The notes: generated by a model not told the origin, from the sequence alone. Shown: positions 17,350-27,234, counted from the stretch's first letter. The stretch is DNA of 64,000 bases from Celeribacter litoreus (GCF_020165855.1 NZ_JAIUFY010000014.1:496001-560000); one strand, 5' to 3'. Numbers and translations are program-made.

Positions 17350-18267
17350 TCACAGGCCCGCACGGGCACGGGCCCTGTGCACGGCTGCGATAACTGCGTC
17401 GGTCTCGATATGGTGTGGCATGTGGCCGGTGCCATGGAGACGGGTGAGGGTGTTGCTCTCGACCTTCGCATCAAAAGGCAGGGCGTGCACCGTGTCGGGG
17501 ACAATTGTGTCCGCCGTGCCGTGGAGGCTCTCGATCGGCAGGGTAAGAGCGTGGTAACGCTCCGACATCGCGGCCATTTCCCCTTTGAGCGCAATCCGCT
17601 GGCGGGCGTTCATCCGGTGGCGGCGTGGAGAGATGGAATTGCGTGGCTGGAAATGATCCGTGTAGCCCTCCGGCACGGGGTCGGGGGCGAAGACTTCGGC
17701 CAGTTGCTGGTCGATGATCCAGTTCGGCGTGAGCGCATTGATCATCTCGGCCAGCCACCAGCCGATGACGGGGCGGGTTAGAGTGCGGTGCAAGAGCGGA
17801 TGCCCAGTTTCCCAGTCATGCGACGGAGAGGACACAAGGACAAGCGCCGCTGCGTGCGCGGACTGCAACGCCCATTCGAGCGCCACCGCCCCGCCGTAGG
17901 ACTGGCCAAGAACAATGGGCACACGGGTTTCAATCTCAATTATGGCCTCGCGGATCACGCGGGCCTGCGCGGTGAGGCTTTCATCCTTGATCCGTGGGCT
18001 ATGTCCAAAACCCGGCCGATCGACAACGTAGACGCGGTAGGCGTCCGCAAGAGCGGGCGCGAGGCGGAAGGTCATGTCATAGGTCGACCCAGACGCGCCG
18101 TGGATGAGCACCACGGGCGGAGCACTCTCCGGTCCAATCGTCTCAATGTGGATGTCGCTACCAGACGCACCTCGGACCAACTCACCCCGTCTGCGCGTTT
18201 TCATGGCCCGCATGGGGCCACCGCGCAGCGGCATTTGGGAGAGCGAAGTCTGGCGGTCGGATGACAC
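17350..18267 (-). CDS. Alpha/beta hydrolase
   Basis: A protein of up to 305 residues of the alpha/beta-hydrolase fold. It has VVLIHGASGSTYDM (oxyanion), VVDRPGFGHS, the nucleophile elbow VLGQSYGGAVAL, the acid HGTADTIVP and the histidine LHGTGHMPHH. It resembles haloalkane dehalogenase, epoxide hydrolase or lactonase-type enzymes; the lid region WLAEMINALTPNWIID does not identify a substrate. The start is a GTG 5 bases after the metA stop, or an ATG at 18234 or 18213. The GTG is reported because of its tight position behind metA. Confidence in the start is low. Confidence 0.78.
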   Translation of the reverse strand: MSSDRQTSLSQMPLRGGPMRAMKTRRRGELVRGASGSDIHIETIGPESAPPVVLIHGASGSTYDMTFRLAPALADAYRVYVVDRPGFGHSPRIKDESLTAQARVIREAIIEIETRVPIVLGQSYGGAVALEWALQSAHAAALVLVSSPSHDWETGHPLLHRTLTRPVIGWWLAEMINALTPNWIIDQQLAEVFAPDPVPEGYTDHFQPRNSISPRRHRMNARQRIALKGEMAAMSERYHALTLPIESLHGTADTIVPDTVHALPFDAKVESNTLTRLHGTGHMPHHIETDAVIAAVHRARARAGL

Positions 18268-18272
18268 GCGGC

Positions 18273-19196
18273 TCAGGTCCCAATCTCTTCGAGTTTATAC
18301 GGCGTCGTCTGGTAAATCTCGTTGATCCAGTTGCCGTAGAGAAGATGCGCGTGAGACCGCCAGCGGTTCATCGGCTTGAGCGACGGATTGTCATTTGGGA
18401 AGTAGTGTTCCGGCACGATGATGTCTTTGCCTGCAGCCACATCTCTTTGATATTCCTCCAACAAAGTGCCGGTGTCATATTCAAAGTGATTGAAGATGTA
18501 GAGCGCGCGGTGCTCTGGATCCTGCACCAGACACGGGCCGGTCTCATCCGATCCGAGCAGCGGAACGAGCGCCGGAACCGCGTCGATTTCGGACTGGCGC
18601 ATCTCGGTCCAGCGGCTCACAGGGATATAGCACAGGTCGGAGAACCCGCGCAGATAGGGCGAATTCGGGGCGAGGTTTTCCTGCTGGAACAGTCCGAAGG
18701 CTTTTTCGGTCAGCAGGTGTTTCTTCACCCCGTGGAAATAGTTGATCATCGCCATCCCGCCCCAGCAGACGCCGAAGGTGGAATGGACATGCGTCTGGGT
18801 CCACTCGAAGACTTCTTTGAGTTCTTCCCAATAGGTGACTTCCTCGAACGGCAGATGCTCGATTGGAGCGCCAGTGATGATCAAGCCGTCGAACTTCTCA
18901 CCCGAGGCTTTGACCTCATTGAAGGGGCGATAGAACTGCTCCATGTGTTCGGCAGCCGTGTTTTTCGTCTGATGCTCGCTCATGCGGATGAGTTTGAAAT
19001 CGATCTGCAGAGGCGTCGCGCCGATCAGGCGGGCGAACTGGTTCTCCGTCTGGATTTTCTTCGGCATCAGGTTCAAAAGCGCGATTTTGATCGGGCGGAT
19101 TTCCTGCGACTTTGCACGACCCTCACCCATGACCATCACGCCCTCGGTGGAGAGAACGTCATAGGCGGGCAGGTTTTCAGGCAAAGTAATCGGCAT
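18273..19196 (-). CDS. metA: Homoserine O-acetyltransferase (MetA type)
   Basis: A 307-residue MetA-family enzyme of methionine synthesis, acylating homoserine. Motifs: [37 protein letters not shown], the nucleophile cysteine [13 protein letters not shown], and SRWTEM. Published work on the family shows that a glutamate at the position after GAP[IVL] (E. coli residue 111, about 113 here) selects acetyl-CoA, while glycine selects succinyl-CoA. Glu here predicts acetyl-CoA use. The start at 19196 follows AAAAGGACC; a longer frame to 19265 overlaps the ATPase gene. Confidence 0.93.
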   Translation of the reverse strand: MPITLPENLPAYDVLSTEGVMVMGEGRAKSQEIRPIKIALLNLMPKKIQTENQFARLIGATPLQIDFKLIRMSEHQTKNTAAEHMEQFYRPFNEVKASGEKFDGLIITGAPIEHLPFEEVTYWEELKEVFEWTQTHVHSTFGVCWGGMAMINYFHGVKKHLLTEKAFGLFQQENLAPNSPYLRGFSDLCYIPVSRWTEMRQSEIDAVPALVPLLGSDETGPCLVQDPEHRALYIFNHFEYDTGTLLEEYQRDVAAGKDIIVPEHYFPNDNPSLKPMNRWRSHAHLLYGNWINEIYQTTPYKLEEIGT

Positions 19197-19227
19197 TTTC
19201 GCGGTCCTTTTGGTGAAGGAGACTGAT

Positions 19228-20100
19228 TTAGGCGTCTTGGGCGCGTTTATCAAGCGCGGCGGCAATGAGGGCAGAGAAGTCGTCGGGGCCTTTGATTTTC
19301 TTCACGTCCTCATAATCAAGCGTGATGCCCCAGTTCTTCGCCATCGCTTCATAACGCGGCTGACGATGGGCGAGCGCACGGGCGTAAGTATAGCGGATAA
19401 AGTCGTCGGGGTTGACCTCATCCTCGGTCACGCCCTTCTCGGACAGGTATTCCGCCCAGATCGCGCTCAGGAATTCCGGTTGGTAGGACATCGGCTTTGG
19501 GGCCTTGTCAAAGCGGCGGATCAGTTCCTCTGTGTGGGCATCCGAGCCCTTGAGCCAGACGAGCAGGGCGTCTTTGGAGAGGGCAGAGAGAATTTCATCC
19601 TCGGGGTCGTTCGGATCGACCCATTCGCAAATCGAGCCACCCGTGTCGCAGACGAAATGCGGATAGCCATAAAGCGCCTTTGCCCGTTCAATGAAATGAC
19701 CGGTGTCGAGGAGCGCTGCTTCTTCGGCCAGACGGAACTGGGCCTGACGATGTTCGAACTCCGCCATCGGGATACCGCCAAGCGCCTTTGAGCCGGGTTT
19801 GCCGAGGAAATAGGAGACTGGGGCGAGGTTGTCGAAGGTGATGTTCGACTTGATGTAAATGCTGTTCGACAGGAACTGTTCGCGCAGGAACGGTTCGCGC
19901 ATGGCAACTTTTTTCAGATTGTCGTCAATGGCTTCGCCGAGATAGCGCGTGCCAATCCGGTAATCGACGGAGTAGTGATACCACTCTTTCGTGTCACGCA
20001 GCATGTTGGAGATGACGGTTTTGCCAAGCCCCGACATGCCAAACAGAATAAGCCGTTTCGCTTCGCAGCCCAGATAGTCCGCTCCGGATGTATACGTCAT
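19228..20100 (-). CDS. P-loop ATPase of unknown role
   Basis: A 290-residue soluble protein with a Walker A motif at the start ([18 protein letters not shown], residues 18-35) and no membrane segment. [20 protein letters not shown] in the middle may carry the acidic Mg2+ site. It looks like a conserved Rhodobacteraceae family usually annotated only as ATPase. It ends 31 bases before the metA start on the same strand, so the two may be cotranscribed, but no link to methionine is shown. The start at 20100 is supported by GGACAGGACACT; the upstream frame to 20421 overlaps the exporter gene. Confidence 0.72.
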   Translation of the reverse strand: MTYTSGADYLGCEAKRLILFGMSGLGKTVISNMLRDTKEWYHYSVDYRIGTRYLGEAIDDNLKKVAMREPFLREQFLSNSIYIKSNITFDNLAPVSYFLGKPGSKALGGIPMAEFEHRQAQFRLAEEAALLDTGHFIERAKALYGYPHFVCDTGGSICEWVDPNDPEDEILSALSKDALLVWLKGSDAHTEELIRRFDKAPKPMSYQPEFLSAIWAEYLSEKGVTEDEVNPDDFIRYTYARALAHRQPRYEAMAKNWGITLDYEDVKKIKGPDDFSALIAAALDKRAQDA

Positions 20101-20159
20101 AGTGTCCTGTCCCTGTTGAACCGCCCTTGGGTGCCACGAGATGCGGTCTTGGGCAAGGG

Positions 20160-21077
20160 CTAAGCGTTCTGGCGGGCCTTGAGACGTCTCAAAATCCGCC
20201 CGTCGATGACGAGGAGACCAGATGCGATGAGGGCGAAGCCGAGGTAGGCCTGCGGTGGGAGGCTCTCTCCTAGGATGACCGCCCCGAGTGCGATGGACAC
20301 TGGCGCGACGATCAGGGTGGTGAGAGAGGTATTGCCCGCACCGGCGGCGTTCAGGACGCGGTAGTAGATCAGATAAGTCAGACCTGTCGCAGCCATAGAG
20401 AGATAGAGCAACGCCCCCCATGTCTGAGGCTGCAGATCGAGGGGCGGAGGGCCAGAGGTCAGAAACGCGACGGGAAGGGCGAAGGCAGCTCCACCCGTGA
20501 GCATGCCTGCGGCGGAGACCTCGGAGCGGAGGCCGGAGAGGAGCTTGCGCCCCATGACGTTGGACAGTCCGTAGGAAATCGTTGCTCCGATCATGGCGAT
20601 CTGGCTGAGCGACGTGAGGTCAAAGGCCTTGAGCGCGTCCGGCCCGATCACGGTGACGATCCCGCCCACACCCAAAAGAACGCCAACCCCTTTGCGCATG
20701 CCGAGACGTTCATCCGCGAAAAAGAGAGCAGCAAAAAGCACGCCGAAGATGGCGGTGGAGGCGTTGAGGATGCCCGCGAGGCCCGAGGGAATGCGATGCT
20801 GAGCCCATGTGATGAGGAGGAACGGCACGGCGGAAGTGAGGCAACCCACCAAAACGAACCGCCAGAAATAGGCGCGCATCGGCGGCAGCGGCAGGCGACG
20901 GATCAGGACGTAGGTCCACAAGACGAGCGCCCCGAGGCTCAACCGCCCTGCGACGACCCAGAAGACGGGCAATTCACGGATGAGCACTGCCACCGACAAA
21001 AAGGAGCCGCCCCACAGACATCCCATGGAGATCAGGCCGAGCCATGCGGCGGGGGAGATTGTTTTTTGAGGGGCCAT
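20160..21077 (-). CDS. DMT-superfamily (EamA) exporter
   Basis: A 305-residue inner-membrane protein with ten helices in two EamA repeats. The first opens with WLGLISMGCLWGGSFLSVAVL and has RLSLGALVLW. The second has TISYGLSNVMGRKLL and ends in SLPPQAYLGFALIASGLLVIDG. Such carriers export metabolites or amino acids; the substrate cannot be named. The gene precedes the ATPase gene by 59 bases on the same strand. Confidence 0.88.
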   Translation of the reverse strand: MAPQKTISPAAWLGLISMGCLWGGSFLSVAVLIRELPVFWVVAGRLSLGALVLWTYVLIRRLPLPPMRAYFWRFVLVGCLTSAVPFLLITWAQHRIPSGLAGILNASTAIFGVLFAALFFADERLGMRKGVGVLLGVGGIVTVIGPDALKAFDLTSLSQIAMIGATISYGLSNVMGRKLLSGLRSEVSAAGMLTGGAAFALPVAFLTSGPPPLDLQPQTWGALLYLSMAATGLTYLIYYRVLNAAGAGNTSLTTLIVAPVSIALGAVILGESLPPQAYLGFALIASGLLVIDGRILRRLKARQNA

Positions 21078-21173
21078 GATGCGCTCCGTCAGTGGTCCTC
21101 TTTGGCATACGGTGCACAGCTATGGCCTGACAAACCGGAATTTGTGTAAAGCACCATCACGGATTGTGAACGA

Positions 21174-21200
21174 GAAAGGCCCCGGCACATGACCGGGGCC
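21174..21200 (-). terminator. Terminator after FadL-type porin gene
   Basis: On the minus strand GGCCCCGG-TCATGTG-CCGGGGCC is followed by TTT, about 20 bases after the stop. Confidence 0.7.
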
Positions 21201-21221
21201 CTCTTGGATATCGGTATGGTC

Positions 21222-22304
21222 TCAGTAGGTGTGAGACAGTTTGAAGCCCACGCCGACCGCCGTGTTATCAGCAAAATCTGCGAGGATGGTCGACGTCGTC
21301 GCGTCGCCGATCCACACATAAGACACACCACCGGACAGCGCCGTTTGGTCGGTGATCTGGTATTTCAGCCCCGCCGTGACGGATTTGTAGCCGTCTGTCG
21401 GACCGAGGTTGCCGACGATGTCGCCGGAGCCGGGTTCGTAACCGATCGCAATAGAGCCGGAGAGCTTGTCGTTAAACCGGCGACCGACGCCGAGGCTGTA
21501 GGACCAGACATCTTCGCTGTAGGACACGAGGTTATCGTAATATTGCGGCGTAATATCTGTTTTGGTCCACTCCGCCCAACGCGCCGAGAACATGAGCAAC
21601 GTGTCGGCTGCAATGCCGGTCTGGAAGTCGAAGTTGACGGAGGCGGGCATGCTGACGGGCATCGTGCCCGCAAATGTGCCGAAGCCGGTCAGCGTCTCGG
21701 TCGTGTCAAAGTCGATGTCGATTTGCGAGTTGTAGGTCAGGGATGCGCGCAGGGCGATATCCGGAATTTCATAGCTGACCCCGAGGAGGTAGCCCACGTC
21801 CGTCTCGTGTGACGTGCTCATCGCGTACTCGGGCGCGGCTGCGAGCGGAATGGCCGGGAGATACACCTCGCCGGAAGATTTCAGGACGCGCAAACCGCCA
21901 TAGACAGAATAGCGCTCTGCGAACTCATAGCGCAGAATACCGGTGACTGCCGTCGTGTCGACAGCTGCGGTCGCGCCGAGAAACGTATAGCCCGGGTCCG
22001 CAGAGCCGTAATCGACATCCGCGCCAAACGGTTCGTCGATGATCAGTGCCATCGACAGGTTGTCGGTCAGATCGCGTTTATAAGCGCCCGCCAAACGGGT
22101 GTAACTTTCGGCCATATCTCCCGACGAAAGCACGCCTCCCAACGTGCCCGAGACATCGGGGCTCACGCTGCCGAAGGTCAATTCAACATAGGTTCCGTCT
22201 TCGAAAAGCGGCGCAATGGATTGCCCAGATCGGTCCATACCACCTGCATATGCGCCGGTGGCGCTGACCGCGAGTGTCGCGGCCAAAGCTGTCGTTTTCT
22301 TCAT
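21222..22304 (-). CDS. FadL/OmpP1-family outer-membrane transport protein
   Basis: A 360-residue beta-barrel protein with a signal peptide (MKKTTALAATLAVSATGAYA, cleaved near residue 20). Family features include the N-terminal hatch start AGGMDRSGQSIAPLFEDGTYVEL, RYEFAERYSVYGGLRV, the strand SARWAEWTKTDI, and a C-terminal aromatic residue (FKLSHTY). FadL-type porins take up long-chain fatty acids or other hydrophobic compounds across the outer membrane. At 360 residues it is shorter than E. coli FadL. The start follows GGATGGAGATCA. It is monocistronic with its own terminator. Confidence 0.87.
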   Translation of the reverse strand: MKKTTALAATLAVSATGAYAGGMDRSGQSIAPLFEDGTYVELTFGSVSPDVSGTLGGVLSSGDMAESYTRLAGAYKRDLTDNLSMALIIDEPFGADVDYGSADPGYTFLGATAAVDTTAVTGILRYEFAERYSVYGGLRVLKSSGEVYLPAIPLAAAPEYAMSTSHETDVGYLLGVSYEIPDIALRASLTYNSQIDIDFDTTETLTGFGTFAGTMPVSMPASVNFDFQTGIAADTLLMFSARWAEWTKTDITPQYYDNLVSYSEDVWSYSLGVGRRFNDKLSGSIAIGYEPGSGDIVGNLGPTDGYKSVTAGLKYQITDQTALSGGVSYVWIGDATTSTILADFADNTAVGVGFKLSHTY

Positions 22305-22467
22305 TGATCTCCATCCCTGACGGACACCGGGTCCGCCTCATAGATCGTTGTTGTTGTCGTTGAGCTTTTCGCTCTCATTCTTGTGAAAAGAACCTACGCA
22401 CCAGAATTTTTTCAAGCAATTCTGACGCCGCGTCATGTCTTTTGTTCAAATGATCTAAAAACGTGGC

Positions 22468-23346
22468 CTAAGTGCGGCGTGCTTCGGCCAAAATATTGAA
22501 ATAATTCGCTGAAAAGATGATTGCGGCACCCAGGAACACAAAGAAATCGAGGGATTCCGCGTAGAACAGCATGCCGATGACGGCAATGATCGGAAGGCGT
22601 AGGAAGTCAATTGGGGTGACGATGGAGGCGGGGGCGAGGGACAGCGCCGTGGTCAAACAGAAGTGCGCCCCGAGGCCAGACACCGCGACGACGAGCACCC
22701 ATGGCAGGTCTCGGAGCGTTGGAATGGCGACATCACCGTCGAACCCCGCGCAGAGGATGCCAAAGCCCAATTGGATGAGCACCATCCAGAACATGATCGA
22801 CAGGACGGAGACATGGGCCGTGAGCGTCAGGCGTTTTGTGAACAGCGCGGAGGCCGCAAAGCCGAACGCACAGGCCATTGCGGCTAGCAATCCGATGGAC
22901 AGGCCATCGCCCGTGAAAGGGCGGGCGACAACGAGAATGCCGATAAACCCCATGACGGAGGTGCCCGCCCTCAACGGCGTCATCTTTTCCCCGAGAAAGA
23001 GTGTCGCGCCGAGGCCAACGAGGATCGGGTAGGAGAACTCGAGCGCAAAGAGCTGCGCCATCGGGATCAGGGTGAGGGCGAAGAGCCAAAGGTTCTGCCC
23101 CGCGAAGTGCCCGACATTGCGCCCGAAGTGGAGCCACATCGCCTTGGGTCGCAGTTCGCGGTAGCGGCGCTGCGCTATGGTGACGGACAGGACGATCAGA
23201 AGGCCGAAGAAGGAGCGATAGCCCAAAATCTCGAACGTATCGAGATTGGCCGCCAACGCGCGTCCCGCGACCGCCATTGAGGAAAATCCTGCGAGGGCGC
23301 CGCTCATCCAAAGGGCTGCTTTGATTGGATGGCTGGTGTGGCTCAT
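22468..23346 (-). CDS. DMT-superfamily (EamA) exporter
   Basis: A 292-residue ten-helix carrier with two EamA repeats. Motifs include ILGYRSFFGLLIVL, QNLWLFALTLIPMAQLFALE, and the middle loop LGEKMTPLRAGTSVMGFIGIL. It resembles the RhaT/YdcZ-like exporters abundant in Rhodobacteraceae. Its start overlaps the stop of the upstream monooxygenase-fold gene as ATGA, so the two are translationally coupled. Substrate unknown. Confidence 0.88.
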   Translation of the reverse strand: MSHTSHPIKAALWMSGALAGFSSMAVAGRALAANLDTFEILGYRSFFGLLIVLSVTIAQRRYRELRPKAMWLHFGRNVGHFAGQNLWLFALTLIPMAQLFALEFSYPILVGLGATLFLGEKMTPLRAGTSVMGFIGILVVARPFTGDGLSIGLLAAMACAFGFAASALFTKRLTLTAHVSVLSIMFWMVLIQLGFGILCAGFDGDVAIPTLRDLPWVLVVAVSGLGAHFCLTTALSLAPASIVTPIDFLRLPIIAVIGMLFYAESLDFFVFLGAAIIFSANYFNILAEARRT

Positions 23347-23621
23347 GCGAGGCTCTTTTTGAAATCGCGCTCCATATGTCCGGTCACGCGAAACCAGTCC
23401 GAATTGCGCATCCGCTCCTGATGCGCCTCAAAGGCTGCCTCGCTGCGGAAGACTTCGGTCACGTGAAATTCGGTGGGCCGCACCTCATCCTGCCATAGAT
23501 CGAACTGAAGGCATCCGGGCTCTGCACGCGTGAGTTTGATATGGACAGGCAACAGAGACAGCACCGCGTCCACTTCAGACGGGTCGCAGGTCATGGTGCC
23601 GGTCACGAGAATCTTGCTCAC
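23343..23621 (-). CDS. Antibiotic biosynthesis monooxygenase (ABM)-fold protein
   Basis: A 92-residue single-domain protein of the ABM/YgiN ferredoxin-like group: ILVTGTMTCDPSEVDAVLSL, TRAEPGCLQFDLWQDEVRPTEFHVTEVF and FEAHQERMRNSDWFRV. Members include quinol monooxygenases and heme-degrading or detoxifying enzymes; these motifs do not allow a specific call. It lies between guaA and the EamA exporter on the same strand, overlapping the exporter start by four bases. Confidence 0.85.
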   Translation of the reverse strand: MSKILVTGTMTCDPSEVDAVLSLLPVHIKLTRAEPGCLQFDLWQDEVRPTEFHVTEVFRSEAAFEAHQERMRNSDWFRVTGHMERDFKKSLA

Positions 23622-23694
23622 CGGTGGCTCTCCTCAAACATCGGTTTTATCTGCATACCGAGGTGCATGCGCAGAAGGCAAAAGAAAAGGCGCT

Positions 23695-23716
23695 CTCGCG
23701 GGGGAGAACGCCTTTG
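23695..23716 (-). terminator. Terminator after guaA
   Basis: An inverted repeat AAAGGCG...CGCCTTTT with a small internal mismatch lies 16 bases after the guaA stop on the minus strand and is followed by TTTTC. Confidence 0.7.
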
Positions 23717-23731
23717 CGATTTTGTGGGAGC

Positions 23732-25303
23732 TTACTCGAGCTCGATTGTTCCCGGCGGTTTCGAGGTGCAATCGTAGAACACGCGGTTCACACCCTTCAC
23801 TTCGTTGATGATGCGGGTGGAGGTTTCACCGAGGAACTCATGCGTGAACGGGTAGTAATCTGCGGTCATGCCATCCACAGAGGTCACAGCCCGCAGGGCG
23901 AGAGCGTAGTCGTAGGTCCGGCCATCGCCCATCACGCCGACAGTGCGCATCGGCAGGATGGCGGCAAACGCCTGCCAGATGTCGTCGTAGAGACCATGCT
24001 TGCGGATTTGGTCGATATAGATCGCATCCGCCTTGCGCAGGATTTCGAGCTTGTCACGTGTGATCTCGCCCGGGCAGCGGATCGCGAGACCCGGACCAGG
24101 GAAGGGGTGACGCCCGATGAAGGACGCAGGCAGACCGAGCTCATGGCCCAGCGCACGCACTTCGTCTTTGAACAGCTCGCGCAGCGGCTCCACGAGTTTG
24201 AGACCCATCTTTTCAGGCAGGCCACCGACGTTGTGGTGCGATTTGATCGTCACCGAGGGGCCGCCGGAGAAGGACACGGATTCGATCACGTCCGGATAGA
24301 GCGTGCCTTGGGCGAGGAATTCGGCGCCTTCGATCTCATTGGCGTATTTCTGGAACACGTCGATGAAGAGTTTGCCGATGGTTTTGCGTTTGACCTCCGG
24401 ATCGGACACGCCTTCGAGCGCGTCGAGGAACAAATCCGATTCATCAGCTGCGATGAGGTTCAGGTTGTAGTTGTCACGGAACATGGTGACGACTTGCTCG
24501 GCCTCGTTGAGACGCAGCAGGCCGTGGTCCACGAAGACGCAGGTGAGCTGGTCGCCGATGGCCTCATGCAGCAGGATCGCGGTGACAGAGCTGTCGACGC
24601 CGCCGGAGAGACCACAAATGACTTTCTTGTCGCCAACCTGCTCGCGGATCTTTTCGATCATCTCTTCGCGGTAGGCGCCCATGGTCCAGTCGCCTTTGAA
24701 ACCCGCGATCTTCACGAAGTTCTCATAGAGCGTCGCGCCGTTCGGGGTGTGGTGCACCTCGGGGTGGAACTGCACGGCGTAGAAACGACGGTCAATGTCT
24801 GCGGTCATGGCGAACGGCGCGCCCGGCGAGGTGCCGTAGACGTCAAAGCCCGGCGCAATCTCTGCGACGTGATCGCCGTGGGACATCCAGACCTGCTCTT
24901 TACCGGTCGGGTCCATGAACCAGCCGTTGAAGAAATCGGTGTGCTTGTCTGTCGGCGTCACATAGGCACGGCCGAATTCGGCGGTGGCGTGTTCGCCGGC
25001 TTCAACGCGACCACCCAGATCGTGCATCATGACCTGCTGGCCATAGCAGATGCCAAGGATCGGAACGCCCATCTCGTAGGCCGCTTTCGGCGGACGAGGG
25101 CTTCCTTCGCGCATCACGCTGTCGGGGCCGCCGGAGAAGATGATCGCTTTCGGATCAAAGTCCTTCAGGCTCTCGTCCGTGACGTTCTGATAGGGGTGGA
25201 TTTCGCAATAGACGTTCAATTCGCGCAAACGACGGGCGATCAGCTGCGTCACCTGAGAACCGAAGTCGATGATGAGGAGGCGGTCATGAGATGTCTGTGT
25301 CAT
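23732..25303 (-). CDS. guaA: GMP synthase (glutamine-hydrolysing)
   Basis: A 523-residue two-domain enzyme that converts XMP to GMP with glutamine and ATP. The N-terminal class I amidotransferase domain has GICYGQQ with the nucleophile Cys86 and the HPEVHHTP histidine/glutamate pair. The ATP-pyrophosphatase domain has the P-loop [15 protein letters not shown]. The C-terminal dimerisation domain includes [24 protein letters not shown] and ends in [13 protein letters not shown]. Normal length. Monocistronic, with a terminator. Confidence 0.98.
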   Translation of the reverse strand: MTQTSHDRLLIIDFGSQVTQLIARRLRELNVYCEIHPYQNVTDESLKDFDPKAIIFSGGPDSVMREGSPRPPKAAYEMGVPILGICYGQQVMMHDLGGRVEAGEHATAEFGRAYVTPTDKHTDFFNGWFMDPTGKEQVWMSHGDHVAEIAPGFDVYGTSPGAPFAMTADIDRRFYAVQFHPEVHHTPNGATLYENFVKIAGFKGDWTMGAYREEMIEKIREQVGDKKVICGLSGGVDSSVTAILLHEAIGDQLTCVFVDHGLLRLNEAEQVVTMFRDNYNLNLIAADESDLFLDALEGVSDPEVKRKTIGKLFIDVFQKYANEIEGAEFLAQGTLYPDVIESVSFSGGPSVTIKSHHNVGGLPEKMGLKLVEPLRELFKDEVRALGHELGLPASFIGRHPFPGPGLAIRCPGEITRDKLEILRKADAIYIDQIRKHGLYDDIWQAFAAILPMRTVGVMGDGRTYDYALALRAVTSVDGMTADYYPFTHEFLGETSTRIINEVKGVNRVFYDCTSKPPGTIELE

Positions 25304-25426
25304 GACCTGCCTTTATTGCCACCGCGCGTGTGAGGCAAGACGGATTTGAACTCCGTCCTGCCTGTTTCCGCGAAAACCTGCGTTTTGATCTGTGTTGCGG
25401 CGCTCACTAGGTAGGAAAAGCGTCGC

Positions 25427-25720
25427 TCAGACGCTCTGGGGCGTAGAGTTGAACAGACGGGCCTCGGACATCAGTGCGATCAGCACCTCGACATGCCGCG
25501 CCACGCTATAGGCCGCATCGCCGCTCTGACGGGTTTCCTCAAGACGGGCTTCTGCATCCAGAAGCGCGGATAGCGCGTGTTTGGGCGAGGGCAGGGTGCT
25601 GATGTTCATGAGACGCTTGAGCGTGCGGGTGCGGTTATAGTCCGTCATCCCGAAGCGCGCCGCGCGAATGAGAAGGCTCGGGCGGCGCAGAGTGGCGAGG
25701 GCGGATTGCAGGTCGGTCAT
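25427..25720 (-). CDS. DUF6477-type small protein
   Basis: A 97-residue hydrophilic protein of the kind annotated as DUF6477 in Rhodobacteraceae: LATLRRPSLLIRAARFGMTDYNRTRTLKRLM, then a helical C-terminal half with AEARLEETRQSGDAAYSVARHVE. (Only fragments of the motif are quoted from a longer run.) No function is known. ATG at 25720 is preferred over 25735 because GGAGA precedes it by 8 bases. It is divergent from the DUF6456 gene across a 300-base region. Confidence 0.68.
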   Translation of the reverse strand: MTDLQSALATLRRPSLLIRAARFGMTDYNRTRTLKRLMNISTLPSPKHALSALLDAEARLEETRQSGDAAYSVARHVEVLIALMSEARLFNSTPQSV

Positions 25721-26019
25721 TGTTCGGGTCTCCATGGTGTGTTCGTGGTCCGGCGTTGCTGCCGTGATCTGAAGAAATCATTGCACAACCTTTGCGTGTG
25801 TTGCGTTGTGCGCGATGCCTCCGAACGCTTCGAAATCCCTCTGTTTAGGATTGGTGTGAGATGGTTGGAGTGTCGAAAATGGTTAACGAATGGGTAACCA
25901 ATACAACTCTAGGTTGTGTTAATAATTTGGCCAGAATCGCTTTCTCCGGACTGTGAGAGTGCGCGCCGGTCAGGAACACAAAGACTCGAAAACAGATGAA
26001 AGAAATGATCGGGGGAACC
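25721..26019. promoter_or_regulatory. Divergent intergenic region with two inverted repeats
   Basis: This gap of about 300 bases between divergent genes holds TGGTTA-N9-TAACCA (25880-25900) and, directly after, AATACAAC-TCTAG-GTTGTGTT (25900-25920, one mismatch). TTAA-N7-GTAA inside the first repeat is one base off the CtrA consensus TTAA-N7-TTAA. TAATAAT at 25919-25925 could be a -10 element for the rightward gene. No gene is seen in the gap. Confidence 0.4.
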
Positions 26020-27156
26020 ATGTTGGACGCAGAGCAAAACCCAGTCACACAGGTTGTAGGATGTGGATCGGGCTTGCCCGACTGGGTGCCGCAAGAGGCC
26101 AGACATTACATCGAACACACAGAGCGCGGTGACACCATTCGTGCGCTTGCCCGTCGTGGCGGCTGTGCGCCATCTACCGTCATGCGTCAGGTCCGCAAGA
26201 TCGAGCAAAAGCGTGACGATCCCCTGGTTGACGAGGCCCTCAATTCCCTCCGTCGTGTTGTTCCGCCCGTTTCCGGCAAGACCCCCCTCCAATCCAAGGA
26301 AATGTCCCCAATGTCAGAGCTTTCCCCCTTTCAGACAGTCGAAGACACACCTCCGGACGATGCCACCATCGAACGTGAAGCGCGCCGTGTGTTGCGACGG
26401 CTCTCGGAACCGGGTGCCTGTCTCGCCGTTGCGCAGAATATGGATAAGGCTGTCGTCGTGCGTGATCTGCCCGATGGTCGCACGACCCGCACGGCCGTTC
26501 TTGATCGTCCGATCGCACAGGCGCTCGCGCTCAAAGACTGGATCGTCGCGGGCAAGGGCGGAAAAATCACGCGCTACACGATTACGTCCGCGGGCCGCGC
26601 AGCCCTGCGTCAGTTCACCGCCGCCGATGAAATGGCGCGAGCTGGTTTCTCTGATGTGGCGTCCACCTTCGAGGAGGCGCCGGCGTGGGTGGGCCGCGAC
26701 GAGGATGACGAGGCTACGAAGGGGCGCATTCGCTATCAGGCTGTCGAGAGCCCTGTGATGGTGCTCGCCCGCCGTCGCGACAAATCGGGTGAGGCCTTTC
26801 TCACCGCAGAGCTTGTCTCTGCCGCAGAGCGTTTGCGTGAAGATTTCGAACTGGCCCAGATCGGCGGCGCGCAGGATTGGGAAGCCTGTCTCATCGGAGG
26901 CAGGGCGCAGACAGCCGAGGCGCAGGTCGGCTACGGTCCCGAGGCCGCGAAAACACGTGTCGCGGCGGCTCTGGCGGATCTCGGGCCGGGGCTTGGCGAT
27001 GTGGCGCTGCGGTGCTGTTGCTACCTTGAAGGCATGGAGCAGGCAGAACAGCGGATGGGATGGAGTGCGCGGTCAGGCAAGATCGTCCTGCGCATCGCGC
27101 TTCAGCGTCTCAAGCGTCACTACGACTGTGCGGGGTATAACAATCTGATCGGCTGA
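26020..27156 (+). CDS. DUF6456 domain protein with N-terminal HTH
   Basis: A 378-residue protein. Residues 20-60 contain a helix-turn-helix-like part (DTIRALARRGGCAPSTVMRQ). The C-terminal 100 residues form the DUF6456 domain: YGPEAAKTRVAAALADLG, VALRCCCYLEGMEQAEQRMG and GKIVLRIALQRLKRHYD. The family is found in alphaproteobacteria and is probably DNA-binding, but its targets are unknown. The start at 26020 is chosen because GGGGGAACC lies just upstream; ATG codons at 25996 and 26005 have weaker context. Confidence 0.72.
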   Translation: MLDAEQNPVTQVVGCGSGLPDWVPQEARHYIEHTERGDTIRALARRGGCAPSTVMRQVRKIEQKRDDPLVDEALNSLRRVVPPVSGKTPLQSKEMSPMSELSPFQTVEDTPPDDATIEREARRVLRRLSEPGACLAVAQNMDKAVVVRDLPDGRTTRTAVLDRPIAQALALKDWIVAGKGGKITRYTITSAGRAALRQFTAADEMARAGFSDVASTFEEAPAWVGRDEDDEATKGRIRYQAVESPVMVLARRRDKSGEAFLTAELVSAAERLREDFELAQIGGAQDWEACLIGGRAQTAEAQVGYGPEAAKTRVAAALADLGPGLGDVALRCCCYLEGMEQAEQRMGWSARSGKIVLRIALQRLKRHYDCAGYNNLIG

Positions 27157-27234
27157 ACGGACAAGAGCGGCATCAATATAATTTGTAAGGAGTGGTGGAA
27201 GGTATTAGAAAAACTGATCAAGTGAGGGCTTCCA

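Noticed and set aside
19197-19227. SAM-responsive riboswitch before metA
   Set aside because: Only 31 bases separate metA from the gene before it, too few for a SAM-II or other SAM riboswitch.
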